This document shows positions 8,489 through 15,832 of a stretch of DNA of 64,000 nucleotides, piece after piece (positions within the stretch are counted from its first letter, which is position 1; every line of letters starts with the position of its first letter). The DNA is from Bacteroides cellulosilyticus (GTDB taxonomy: Bacteria; Bacteroidota; Bacteroidia; Bacteroidales; Bacteroidaceae), in contig NZ_CP081903.1 of NCBI RefSeq assembly GCF_020091405.1, positions 806,001-870,000 on the forward strand. The letters run 5' to 3'. The position numbers and the translations under genes were made by a program. The notes beneath the pieces are model-generated. The model was not told the DNA's origin. It did not search any database and was given only the letters and a program-made list of their open reading frames with translations.

Positions 8489-9283
8489 TTACTTGATAAG
8501 TATCATGTCATAGAAGGCACAACGCTTGTCATTAGGAATGGAGTATACCCACTTCAACACATTCTGATAAGTCACCTCGTCCGTAAAAGGAATGTTTTCC
8601 TTGGTAGCCACCATCATCATGTTGATTTTCTCACTCTCTTTTCCTTGCTTTTCCATGCGGTAGTCCACCGCATTGCTGAAAGGAATACTGTACTCCTTTT
8701 CGGCCTGCAACAAGGTGTTGGGCTCGTAAGTATTAGGGTAGAGCAATGCACCGCCGGTGCTGTCAAACCAGAAAAATTTCAGATAAGAGTCTGTGCCGTG
8801 CACTTTCAACGTGCAGGTAAACACATCTCCTTCTTTATATAAATTCGCTACGCCCTTCACTTCCAGAGCATACGACTTATCCACTTTTTCTTCTTTCTGC
8901 ACAACGGCATCGATAGTTACCACTTTATACAGGCTACGGGTATTCGTATCCCACACCTCCTCTACTTTCTTGTTGGTAACATTCACCATTCCCCCAATCG
9001 CAAGTACGTTCATCTGTGAATATGCCTCGTGAAACTCCGTGCCGCTCTCCTGGGAAATCTGTCCGAATACGGACCACACATTCTCCATGACACCGGCTTT
9101 GCGTAAGGCTTCTTTCTTCGCTTCCATAAAGGCGCGTTCTTCCGCTTCTTTCAGCGTGATTTCCTCACTCACTTGCCAGCGCCCCTGCGCACCCTTCACC
9201 TTTACGGGATTCTGGGCGTGCAGCGGAGCAGCTATTGTACATATCACAAGGAATATCCACCCAATCAGGTTGTTCCTATTCAT
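8489..9283 (-). CDS. Exported DUF4384-like protein
   Basis: The 264-residue product has a signal peptide ending in LHAQ. Its N-terminal half (ITLKEAEERAFMEAKKEALRKAG) resembles the LPP20/FlgT-type repeat that begins many envelope-associated proteins. The C-terminal half carries a DUF4384-like pattern: conserved FFWFDSTGGALLYPN, a gap, then KEYSIPFSNAVDYRMEKQGKES, and a late strand FTDEVTYQNVLKWVYSIP. It sits 32 bases after the LPP20-like gene and 40 bases before the transglutaminase-like gene. Function is unknown; the family is linked to the cell envelope. Confidence 0.7.
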   Translation of the reverse strand: MNRNNLIGWIFLVICTIAAPLHAQNPVKVKGAQGRWQVSEEITLKEAEERAFMEAKKEALRKAGVMENVWSVFGQISQESGTEFHEAYSQMNVLAIGGMVNVTNKKVEEVWDTNTRSLYKVVTIDAVVQKEEKVDKSYALEVKGVANLYKEGDVFTCTLKVHGTDSYLKFFWFDSTGGALLYPNTYEPNTLLQAEKEYSIPFSNAVDYRMEKQGKESEKINMMMVATKENIPFTDEVTYQNVLKWVYSIPNDKRCAFYDMILIK

Positions 9284-9315
9284 TCACCATCTGTTTTTAA
9301 GAAAAATGGAATTAA

Positions 9316-9999
9316 TTAATAGCCCAGTTTATCCAACTGTTTTGCCAGTTCTTCTGACTTGGCAGCCAGTTCTTTACGGATAGCCTGAACAGCAGCCTGG
9401 TTAGCAGATTGCATGCTGTAGCCGATGGTAACCATTACTTCCACATTCTTGTTAGGTAAAGTTTTGTATACTTCTACCAAAGGAATCGTACGCCCCAGTG
9501 TAGCAGAAATTACACTCTTGCTGGAAGCAACTACGCTTGACAAGCTGGCAGCTTCTTCCTGCCCCATGTCGTCATTAGCAACTTTCGCTTCGATCAATTG
9601 AGATACTTTGGTCTGAATCTGGCCTGCCAGGTCTATTTTTGCAGCATTGGTAGCCTGCAAGGCAGCAGCCGACTGATTTCCACCTACCGCTCTGGAAGAA
9701 GCGATGTACCAATACGGATTACCTTCAGTATCCAATTCCGCTTGTTTTTCCCAAGCTGTTTCCAATTGCTTGGCCAGAGGCAGTTTTCCTACCGGAGTCT
9801 TAAAACCTTCTTTTTCCAGTTTCTTGGCTTCTTTGCGAGCTTCTTTGATAGCTTTCTTCTGCAATTCCTTATCCAATACTTTTTCCTGCTTTTTCAGGTC
9901 TTTATAAGCCTTACCAGTAGCTTTTTCCTGTGCATTCACATTTACACAAAACATCATAACAAACGCTACTAAAGCGCTAATAAATAAACTCTTTTTCAT
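9316..9999 (-). CDS. Exported LPP20-like protein
   Basis: The 227-residue product has a signal peptide (MKKSLFISALVAFVMMFCVNVNAQ). A lysine- and glutamate-rich helix follows (about 28-70), then a region resembling the LPP20 family: PYWYIASSRAVGG, LQATNAAKIDLAGQIQTKVSQLIEAKV and a VEVMVTIGYSM strand. There is no lipobox cysteine, so it should be soluble in the periplasm or envelope-associated by contact. It is the first gene of the three-gene operon with the DUF4384-like and transglutaminase-like genes. Confidence 0.7.
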   Translation of the reverse strand: MKKSLFISALVAFVMMFCVNVNAQEKATGKAYKDLKKQEKVLDKELQKKAIKEARKEAKKLEKEGFKTPVGKLPLAKQLETAWEKQAELDTEGNPYWYIASSRAVGGNQSAAALQATNAAKIDLAGQIQTKVSQLIEAKVANDDMGQEEAASLSSVVASSKSVISATLGRTIPLVEVYKTLPNKNVEVMVTIGYSMQSANQAAVQAIRKELAAKSEELAKQLDKLGY

Positions 10000-10057
10000 G
10001 TTCTTCCTGTTTAAAAGATTAATATTTCTCTTGAAACTTTATATACAATCGTTATCG

Positions 10058-10065
10058 CAAAAATA
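10058..10065 (-). promoter_or_regulatory. -7 promoter element of the LPP20-like operon
   Basis: On the minus strand this reads TATTTTTG, matching TAnnTTTG, about 59 bases upstream of the start codon at 9999. No matching -33 element is seen. The rest of 10000-10307 is non-coding and divergently transcribed. Confidence 0.45.
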
Positions 10066-10172
10066 GGCAAATATTTCTAATAATATCCATATCACGTCTT
10101 TTTTTTTCATTGCCCTGAAACAAATGGAAATAAATATCACGGGAAACAGTGACAGCCAAACTACAAAATGCC

Positions 10173-10180
10173 TAACTTTG
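10173..10180 (+). promoter_or_regulatory. -7 promoter element of lrgAB
   Basis: TAACTTTG matches TAnnTTTG. Transcription would start near 10187 and leave an untranslated leader of about 120 bases before lrgA. I see no riboswitch-like structure in that leader. Confidence 0.5.
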
Positions 10181-10307
10181 CAGCGTTTTCAGTAAACAAT
10201 TCAGCTTCTGATTAGTTATTAGGAGAGTTTCAGCGAAGTGACAGTTCCTTTAATTCCTTTCAGCCAAAGGAAGTTGAGTTTAATAATAATAAATAGGTAA
10301 TAGTAGT

Positions 10308-10646
10308 ATGATTCGTCAATGCGCCATCCTTTTCGGATGCCTGGCTTTGGGTGAATTGGTTGTTTTTCTTACGGATATCAAGCTTCCGTCCAGCATCGTA
10401 GGTATGCTGTTGCTCACCCTTTTTCTGAAATTGGGTTGGATTAAACTGCAATGGGTGCAGGGATTGTCCGACTTCCTGGTTGCTAATTTGGGATTTTTCT
10501 TTGTTCCTCCCGGTGTAGCCCTCATGCTTTATTTTGACATTATCGCTGCCCAGTTCTGGCCGATAGTCATAGCTTCTTTAGTTAGCACCCTGCTGGTTTT
10601 AATCGTTACAGGGTGGGTTCATCAATTAGCACGCAAAATCAAATGA
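10308..10646 (+). CDS. lrgA: CidA/LrgA family membrane protein
   Basis: This small (112 aa) holin-like integral membrane protein has four predicted hydrophobic segments. The family signature is seen at LPSSIVGMLLLTLFL and FFVPPGVALML. With its partner LrgB it forms the CidA/LrgA-CidB/LrgB type of membrane system, linked in other bacteria to murein hydrolase control and to export of small metabolites. The stop codon overlaps the lrgB start (ATGA at 10643-10646), which indicates translational coupling. Confidence 0.9.
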   Translation: MIRQCAILFGCLALGELVVFLTDIKLPSSIVGMLLLTLFLKLGWIKLQWVQGLSDFLVANLGFFFVPPGVALMLYFDIIAAQFWPIVIASLVSTLLVLIVTGWVHQLARKIK

Positions 10647-11338
10647 GTTACTTAGACAACGAATTCTTCTTGTTAGCCGTCACCTTCGGCGTGTTTTTCT
10701 TTTCAAAACTGTTGCAAAAGAAAACCGGTATTTTATTGCTTAATCCCATTTTGCTGACTATCGCCATCCTAATTATCTTTCTGAAAATGGCGCATATCAG
10801 TTACGAAACCTACAACAAAGGCGGATATCTCATTGAATTCTGGCTGAAACCGGCAGTAGTAGCCCTTGGAGTACCTCTATATTTACAGTTGGAGGCCATA
10901 AAAAAGCAATTGGTCCCTATCCTGCTTTCACAATTGGCGGGTTGCATCATCGGGGTAGTTTCCGTAGTGGTGATTGCCAAACTGATGGGAGCGCCCCAAG
11001 AGATAATCTATTCACTGGCACCCAAATCTGTCACTACTCCCATTGCTATGGAAGTGGCAGATACACTAGGTGGAATTCCTGCACTGACAGCTGCCGTGGT
11101 GGTTTGCGTCGGTTTGCTGGGTAGTATTGTCGGAATAAAAACCCTGAAACTAACGCGTATTAAGAGCCCTATTGCCCAAGGATTATCCCTGGGAGCTGCC
11201 GCCCATGCCGTGGGAACTTCCACCGCTATGGATATCAGCAGCAAATACGGAGCCTACGCCAGTCTCGGACTTACGCTGAATGGCATTTTCACCGCCCTGC
11301 TCACACCAACTATTTTGCGATTATTAGGGTTGCTATAA
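10643..11338 (+). CDS. lrgB: LrgB family membrane protein
   Basis: A 231-residue integral membrane protein of the LrgB/CidB family, the partner of LrgA. Conserved stretches include LAPKSVTTPIAMEVA, GGIPALTAAVVV, GLLGSIVG and GAAAHAVGTSTAMD. The ATG at 10643 overlaps the lrgA stop by four bases and is preferred over an in-frame GTG at 10613 inside lrgA. In Bacteroides this pair has no adjacent LytSR-type regulator, and none is visible here. Confidence 0.92.
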   Translation: MSYLDNEFFLLAVTFGVFFFSKLLQKKTGILLLNPILLTIAILIIFLKMAHISYETYNKGGYLIEFWLKPAVVALGVPLYLQLEAIKKQLVPILLSQLAGCIIGVVSVVVIAKLMGAPQEIIYSLAPKSVTTPIAMEVADTLGGIPALTAAVVVCVGLLGSIVGIKTLKLTRIKSPIAQGLSLGAAAHAVGTSTAMDISSKYGAYASLGLTLNGIFTALLTPTILRLLGLL

Positions 11339-11349
11339 CAATTTCTCCT

Positions 11350-11357
11350 TATCTTTG
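11350..11357 (+). promoter_or_regulatory. -7 promoter element of the DUF2156 gene
   Basis: TATCTTTG matches TAnnTTTG, 35 bases upstream of the next start codon, giving a leader of about 25-30 bases. Confidence 0.55.
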
Positions 11358-11392
11358 TTATTCTTTATATTCAAACTAACGAAAACAACGAT

Positions 11393-12310
11393 ATGATATC
11401 ATTTAAAGACATCGAACTTAAAGATAAAGAACTAATTACATCTTATACACAGCATAGTCCCCGACGTAACTGTGATCTTTCATTCTCCAATCTCTGTAGC
11501 TGGCGTTTCCTTTACGACACCCAATTTGCAGTACAGGACGGCTTCCTGATACTGAAATTCTGGGCAGGAGAGAAACTGGTATACATGATGCCCGTCGGAA
11601 GTGGAGATTTAAAGAAAGTGCTGGAAGACATGATAGGAGATGCCAACCGGGAAGGTGAACGCTTCTGTATGCTCGGAGTATGTGCAGGTATGCGAGCGGA
11701 TTTGGAAGCCATCATGCCGGATAAATTTCACTTTGAAGCGGACAGGGATTATGCCGATTACCTGTATCTTCGGACCGACCTTGCCACATTAGCCGGTAAG
11801 AAATTCCAAGCCAAACGGAACCACCTCAATAAGTTCCGCCGGACCTATACCAATTATGAATATGTTCCTCTCACTTCCAACCGTATACAGGAATGTCTCG
11901 ATCTGGAAGCCGAATGGTGCAAAGTGAACAACTGCGACCAGCATGAAGGTACGGGTAACGAACGCCGCGCCCTCATCTATGCGCTACATAACTTCGACGC
12001 CCTTGGGCTGACAGGAGGTGTTCTGCATGTAGATGGTAAAATTGTAGCTTTCACTTTCGGTATGCCCATCAACCAGGATACTTTCGGCGTGCATGTGGAA
12101 AAAGCAGATGCCACGATTGATGGCGCCTACACCATGATAAATTATGAGTTCGCCAACCATATCCCCGAGCAATATACCTATGTTAACCGGGAAGAAGATT
12201 TGGGCATCGAAGGACTACGCAAAGCCAAACTATCCTACCAGCCGGTAATTATTCTGGAGAAATATATGGCTTGTCTGAAAGATACCCCTGTAGATCCGGT
12301 GAAATGGTAA
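11393..12310 (+). CDS. DUF2156 (phosphatidylglycerol lysyltransferase C-terminal-like) protein
   Basis: A 305-residue soluble protein made of two GNAT-like halves, as in the DUF2156/LPG_synthase_C family (the catalytic end of MprF). Recognisable blocks are SPRRNCDLSFSNLCSWR near the N-terminus, KKFQAKRNHLNKFRRTY in the middle and YTYVNREEDLGIEGLRKAKLSYQP near the C-terminus. There is no membrane flippase domain, so it is the stand-alone form. It may transfer an aminoacyl or acyl group, but the acceptor is unknown. A GNAT acetyltransferase gene follows after 77 bases. Confidence 0.85.
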   Translation: MISFKDIELKDKELITSYTQHSPRRNCDLSFSNLCSWRFLYDTQFAVQDGFLILKFWAGEKLVYMMPVGSGDLKKVLEDMIGDANREGERFCMLGVCAGMRADLEAIMPDKFHFEADRDYADYLYLRTDLATLAGKKFQAKRNHLNKFRRTYTNYEYVPLTSNRIQECLDLEAEWCKVNNCDQHEGTGNERRALIYALHNFDALGLTGGVLHVDGKIVAFTFGMPINQDTFGVHVEKADATIDGAYTMINYEFANHIPEQYTYVNREEDLGIEGLRKAKLSYQPVIILEKYMACLKDTPVDPVKW

Positions 12311-12387
12311 GATTCTTTAAAGCAGTTAATAGCAAGTAATAAATAGTCAAATAAAAATTGTAAGCATTTGGATAGGAGATAGAAATA

Positions 12388-13431
12388 ATGCGTGAAAAGG
12401 TAAAGAAGCTGTGGAAGCTTTGTTTTAGCGATAATGACGAGTTTATAGATATGTACTTTAACCTTCGCTACAACAGTGAAGTGAATGTTGCCATCGAAAG
12501 TGGTGATGAAGTCATTGCCGCTTTACAGATGCTTCCCTATCCGATTACTTTTCATGGCAATAGCGTACCAACCGCATATATTTCGGGTGCTTGCACTCAC
12601 CCCGATTACCGCAGCCGGGGCGTTATGCGAGAATTGTTGTCCCAGGCATTCGGGCGCATGTATCGTAATAATATTGCATTTACCACTCTCATTCCTGCCG
12701 AACCTTGGTTATTTGGCTATTACGCACGTGTAGGTTACACAACAGCCTTCCGTTACGGTAAACGCACATTTCATTTACCAACCAGTGAAACGGATACTTC
12801 TTCTCTCACTTCATCTGCCAAAACAGGCTGGTGTTTTCAGGCTTACACAGACTATGATGAAGATGTCTACCAATATATGAATCGTAAAATGCAGGAACGC
12901 CCTTGCTGTCTGCAACATACAAAAGCTGACTTCCACGTCATACTGGCTGACCTCAACCTAAGTCGCGGATGTATTTTCACTCTTTCGGATGAATTTGGAA
13001 TCGCCGCTCTTGCCATCGTATATCCCGATGAAGAAGCTTCTAAGCTGTTTATAAATGAATTGTTTGCAGATACTCCCGAAGCAGAACGTTTGCTACTCAC
13101 CCGCATTTGCCAAGACATGCAAACTGAAAGCCTCGACATCATCATGCCCCCTGTTAAAAATCAATCAACTTTCGATCTGGGCATGATACGTATCATCCAA
13201 GCCAAACCTGTACTGCAACTTTATGCAGCCGCACATCCTGAAGAGGAAATGAACATCGACCTCATTGATAACGAACTTTCAGCCAATAACGGTTATTATT
13301 ATCTGAATAAAGGGAAATGTATGTATAGCCACAGACGACTTCCGGGTGCACACGAGCGACTAACCATCGGGCAATTAACAGAAAAAGTATTTGCTTCGGA
13401 ACGAGCATATATGAGTTTAATGCTAAACTGA
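12388..13431 (+). CDS. GNAT family N-acetyltransferase (Eis-like)
   Basis: A 347-residue protein with an N-terminal GNAT domain: the acetyl-CoA-binding motif is HPDYRSRGVMRELL at about residues 71-84, preceded by AYISGACTH. After it come LIPAEPWLFGYYARVGY and a C-terminal half with an SCP2/Eis-like pattern. The family acetylates amines or small molecules; the substrate is unknown. The stop at 13431 is followed after only 17 bases by an insertion sequence that split a repeat array. Confidence 0.82.
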   Translation: MREKVKKLWKLCFSDNDEFIDMYFNLRYNSEVNVAIESGDEVIAALQMLPYPITFHGNSVPTAYISGACTHPDYRSRGVMRELLSQAFGRMYRNNIAFTTLIPAEPWLFGYYARVGYTTAFRYGKRTFHLPTSETDTSSLTSSAKTGWCFQAYTDYDEDVYQYMNRKMQERPCCLQHTKADFHVILADLNLSRGCIFTLSDEFGIAALAIVYPDEEASKLFINELFADTPEAERLLLTRICQDMQTESLDIIMPPVKNQSTFDLGMIRIIQAKPVLQLYAAAHPEEEMNIDLIDNELSANNGYYYLNKGKCMYSHRRLPGAHERLTIGQLTEKVFASERAYMSLMLN

Positions 13432-13493
13432 CAGGGATTTCCGTTCCCTGTAGTGTACTGAATAAGTTGACACTTCAAAAATCGAAAATAAAG

Positions 13494-13877
13494 ATGAAAT
13501 ATTCGAAAAAGAAGTACAACTATTACAGTGATGATGAACGAATGTCTTATATTCGTGAGTATTTATCAAGTCCCGAGAGCAAATCTCAGTTTTGTAAGCG
13601 TAACGGCTTTTGTGCCAAGCTTCTTACTTATTGGCTTAACAAGTATCAAATGGAAGACAAAGCTATGGGTATATCACCTAAACCGGTAAATAGCGATGCT
13701 ATTGATTCTAGTATTTCTGAGCTCCAGAAAGAACTATCGCTATTGCGTGCTGAGAACCGTAAACTTCATCGGGCTCTTGCTGATGAAAGTTTACGTCATG
13801 AGGCGTGCGAAGAACTCATCAATCTTGCTGAATCCACGTATCATATCAAGGTACGAAAAAACTCCGATGCCAAGTAA
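13494..13877 (+). CDS. IS3-family transposase OrfA (DNA-binding)
   Basis: The 127-residue product has an N-terminal helix-turn-helix (DDERMSYIREYLSSPESKSQFCKRNGF) and a leucine-zipper-like coiled coil (SELQKELSLLRAENRKLHRALADE), as expected for IS3-family OrfA, which binds the terminal repeats and dimerises. The ATG at 13494 is preferred to an upstream TTG at 13467 that lies inside the left inverted repeat. Its last codons overlap the A-AAA-AAC slippery site that gives OrfAB. Confidence 0.9.
   Translation: MKYSKKKYNYYSDDERMSYIREYLSSPESKSQFCKRNGFCAKLLTYWLNKYQMEDKAMGISPKPVNSDAIDSSISELQKELSLLRAENRKLHRALADESLRHEACEELINLAESTYHIKVRKNSDAK
13856..13862 (+). promoter_or_regulatory. Programmed -1 ribosomal frameshift heptamer A-AAA-AAC
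   Basis: In the orfA frame the sequence reads CGA AAA AAC, so A AAA AAC is in the X XXY YYZ register. A slip of -1 after it enters the orfB frame, which is open from 13862 (CTC CGA TGC) to 14770. The product is the OrfAB fusion transposase. Confidence 0.9.
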
Positions 13878-13885
13878 TCGACACC

Positions 13886-14770
13886 TTGTCACAGAGGCAC
13901 TCAACCCGACGCAAACATGGTTGTATAAAGTTCCTCTGTGATTACTTCGGCATAACCCGACAAGGTTATTACAAGCATGTGAACCGGCATTTGGAGGTTG
14001 ATATCCTTACCACAAGCATCGTGTTGTACTGCAAGGAACTGTTGGAACTCATGCCCAAAGCTGGTATGCGCGAGTTATACGCCTGCTGCGTGAGTAAGTT
14101 TGGACCAAAGATGGTTATCGGTCGTGATCGTTGTTATGACATTTTTCGCTCCAATGGTTTGTGTCAACGTACAAGTCGCAAGCGTCCTAAAACAACGAAT
14201 TCGAACCATAATTACTATATCTACCCCGATCTGTTGAATGTTACACCCAAATTTGTCGCTACGCGATTGGGCGCTATGGTAGTGGCGGATATAACCTACG
14301 TAAACACCGGTCAGGGCTGGGCTTACCTCTCGTTGCTTACCGATGCGGCAAGTCGTGCCATCGTGGGATATGCACTTTACAAAACTCTTGAGACGGAGGG
14401 ACCCTTGAAAGCTTTGGAGATGGCAATATCATTCTATGAGAAGTATCACATAGACATGAGCACTCTTATTCATCATTCCGACCGGGGTGTCCAGTATTGC
14501 TCAAATAAATATGTAGAGAGGCTTAAAGAGCATCAAATCAACATCAGTATGACGCAGTGTGGTGATCCTTTGCATAATGCATTGGCTGAAAGAATGAACA
14601 ACACCATTAAAAACGGTTGGCTATTCGACTGTGATGATGAGAGCTTCGAGCAAGTAAGCAAGCGCATTGAAGATGCTGTATATGTATATAATCATGTGCG
14701 GCCTCATCAAGGGATAAACATGAGGACACCTATGGAAGTGCTCAGAGAAACGGTAGAATTTACAGCATAA
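13886..14770 (+). CDS. IS3-family transposase OrfB (integrase core)
   Basis: The frame encodes the catalytic part of the transposase, normally made as an OrfAB fusion by frameshifting and therefore effectively reading from 13862; a free start at TTG 13886 is possible but weak. The N-terminus has the usual FLCDYFGITRQGYYK, and the rve core carries all three acidic residues: D in VVADITYV, D in HHSDRGVQY and E in ALAERMNNTIK. The C-terminus YNHVRPHQGINMRTPMEVL is typical of IS3. No frameshift or stop disrupts the domain. Confidence 0.93.
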   Translation: MSQRHSTRRKHGCIKFLCDYFGITRQGYYKHVNRHLEVDILTTSIVLYCKELLELMPKAGMRELYACCVSKFGPKMVIGRDRCYDIFRSNGLCQRTSRKRPKTTNSNHNYYIYPDLLNVTPKFVATRLGAMVVADITYVNTGQGWAYLSLLTDAASRAIVGYALYKTLETEGPLKALEMAISFYEKYHIDMSTLIHHSDRGVQYCSNKYVERLKEHQINISMTQCGDPLHNALAERMNNTIKNGWLFDCDDESFEQVSKRIEDAVYVYNHVRPHQGINMRTPMEVLRETVEFTA

Positions 14771-14842
14771 TACCCGCTCGTCGGGACGGGTGGTCCCGCC
14801 CCTTGCCGCTAGGGCGATCCCCGACCGAAGAGTTTTTGTTTG
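14771..14842 (+). terminator. GC-rich structured tail of orfB, terminator-like
   Basis: Just after the orfB stop lies a stretch far richer in G and C than its surroundings. CGGGAC (14782-14787) and GTCCCG (14793-14798) form a hairpin; a second GC block follows and then GAGTTTTTGTTTG. This could end transposase transcription. The remaining IS tail (to 15006) is AT-rich and non-coding. Confidence 0.45.
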
Positions 14843-14872
14843 TTGGCAACATTACATTTTCCTGAAAAAGGC

Positions 14873-14903
14873 TTGCGTAAATAAAGGAAGATGCATAAAT
14901 TTG
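14873..14903 (+). promoter_or_regulatory. Outward-facing promoter at the right end of the IS
   Basis: TAAATTTG (14896-14903) matches the Bacteroidetes -7 consensus. A TTG at 14873-14875 lies 20 bases before it, fitting a -33 element. Transcription would leave the IS rightward into the repeat region at 15037. Confidence 0.45.
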
Positions 14904-15036
14904 CAAGCACCAACAAAAGACAACTAAAATAGGAATAAGAAAAAACAAAAGTAAACCTGTTTAGATATTAAAGTATATTGAGTAAACTAATCCAGTTATA
15001 ACAAACGAAGTTGTCAACTAAAACCAGTACACATCA

Positions 15037-15148
15037 CCCATTAAGGGAAACGATCGTTCCCATTAAGAGAAACGGTCGTTCCCATTAAGAGAAACGGCCG
15101 TTCCCATCAAGAGAAACGACCGTTCCCACGAAAGGAAACTGACGTACC
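15037..15148. repeat. 22-bp tandem-repeat array A (interrupted by the IS)
   Basis: CGTTCCC recurs at 15055, 15077, 15099 and 15121, with a degenerate CGTACC at 15143: exact 22-bp steps. A further copy at 13442-13448 falls in phase once the IS and one CCC are removed. Each unit contains a dyad, GAAACG-NN-CGTTCCC, whose central two bases change from unit to unit (AT, GT, GC, AC). The array lies directly after the GNAT gene. Confidence 0.9.
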
Positions 15149-15262
15149 ATCATAGGGAACAAACTTCATATCTGTAGAACCGGTAGCAGCGTATTCGTCC
15201 CAGAGCAATGAAAGCCCATAGTATGCAGACAAAAACAGAGTATTCGCACCAATATCAGCCAT
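15107..15262 (-). other. Possible gene remnant or small ORF, 51 codons
   Basis: The minus-strand frame starts MADIGANTLFLSAYYGLSLL and continues with a protein-like composition (YAATGSTDMKFVPYDG) before running into the 22-bp repeat array and a stop. I do not recognise a family and see no ribosome binding site or signal peptide. An in-frame stop lies just upstream. It may be the decayed end of a lost gene or chance. Confidence 0.2.
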
Positions 15263-15331
15263 AAAAGTAAAAAGTTATATTACAGTCTGATAATGAATAC
15301 ATTAATCGACTGTTTTGTAAAGAAACTGAAT

Positions 15332-15439
15332 AAAAACAGTGACGACAAAACACTTGTCAGCACTTACCGTCACTGTTATCAGCACTGATAACATGCTATA
15401 TATCTGCCTCTTACTTCAAGAGTGACGAAGTGCTGACAA
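15332..15439. repeat. Degenerate 22-bp-step repeat array D
   Basis: TTGTCAGCACTTA (15354-15366) and TTATCAGCACTGA (15376-15388) are 22 bases apart. An inverted copy, GAAGTGCTGACAA, lies at 15427-15439. CAGTGACG (15337-15344) and CGTCACTG (15368-15375) add a second inverted pair. The remaining stretch to 15626 is AT-rich and without visible genes. Confidence 0.6.
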
Positions 15440-15626
15440 ATATATAAAAAAACTCCTATGAGAACTGAACAGAAAAAGATACCACAGGATATTCGCCCAA
15501 TAAATTGAACATGCGGCTTTTGCCTCAAAACGGAACGGTTATAAACTAATCCCGCCAACCGGTAAAAACAGTAATTTAGTTACTTTTATCTGTAATCTGT
15601 ATACGACGTTTACGGAATATCTTCGG

Positions 15627-15634
15627 TAATTTTG
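15627..15634 (+). promoter_or_regulatory. -7 promoter element of the lipoprotein-cupin operon
   Basis: TAATTTTG matches TAnnTTTG, 57 bases upstream of the small lipoprotein start. No clear -33 element. Confidence 0.5.
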
Positions 15635-15691
15635 CATTGTAAATGAAGCGAATGCAGAATCCCATAAATATTAATTTAATAAAGAAGTAAT

Positions 15692-15805
15692 ATGAAAAAG
15701 CTATCATCATTTTCGGTAATGTTATTGTTTGCCTTTACAATAACGGCATGCAGCAATTCTTGCAATGGTTTTGAAGAACCGGATACAGAACAACCGAGAC
15801 AATAG
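15692..15805 (+). CDS. Very small lipoprotein, 37 aa
   Basis: A short open frame reads MKKLSSFSVMLLFAFTITAC, then SNSCNGFEEPDTEQPRQ and a stop. It has a canonical lipoprotein signal sequence with the lipobox ITAC and cysteine at residue 20, leaving a mature peptide of about 18 residues with a second cysteine. It follows a -7 promoter element and lies 27 bases before the cupin-CMD gene on the same strand, so the two are probably co-transcribed. Function unknown; it could be an anchor or partner for the exported downstream protein. Confidence 0.65.
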   Translation: MKKLSSFSVMLLFAFTITACSNSCNGFEEPDTEQPRQ

Positions 15806-15832
15806 AATCTACCACCATAAAAACAAGATATT

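Larger units (their letters stand above)
13449..15036 (+). mobile_element. IS3-family insertion sequence, about 1588 bp
   Basis: The left end, TGTAGTGTACTGAATAAGTT, continues GACACTTC. The right end, read inward, starts TGATGTGTACTGGTTTTAGT and continues TGACAACTTC. Both begin TG and share GTGTACTG, AGTTGACA and CTTC blocks. A 3-bp CCC repeat flanks it (13446-13448 and 15037-15039). Joining the flanks across one CCC recreates an intact 22-bp repeat unit, which independently fixes both ends. Inside are orfA, orfB with a complete DDE triad, a frameshift signal and about 266 bases of non-coding sequence between orfB and the right end. It appears intact and potentially active. Confidence 0.9.

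Noticed and set aside
10613..10642. Alternative GTG start extending LrgB by 10 residues
   Set aside because: The ATGA overlap with the lrgA stop at 10643 is the usual coupling signal.
14771..14842. GC-rich block after orfB as a retron, group II intron or tRNA-like gene
   Set aside because: No reverse transcriptase, no intron domain V pattern and no cloverleaf; it lies inside the IS.
15037..15148. The 22-bp units as plasmid replication iterons
   Set aside because: The period fits some iterons, but no Rep gene, partition gene or plasmid context is present and arrays occur in several chromosomal gaps.
15037..15148. Array A as an invertible promoter end (Mpi-type recombination site)
   Set aside because: AAACGGTCGT resembles the ARACGTWCGT consensus, but there are many direct copies, no facing pair around a promoter, and no serine invertase gene nearby.
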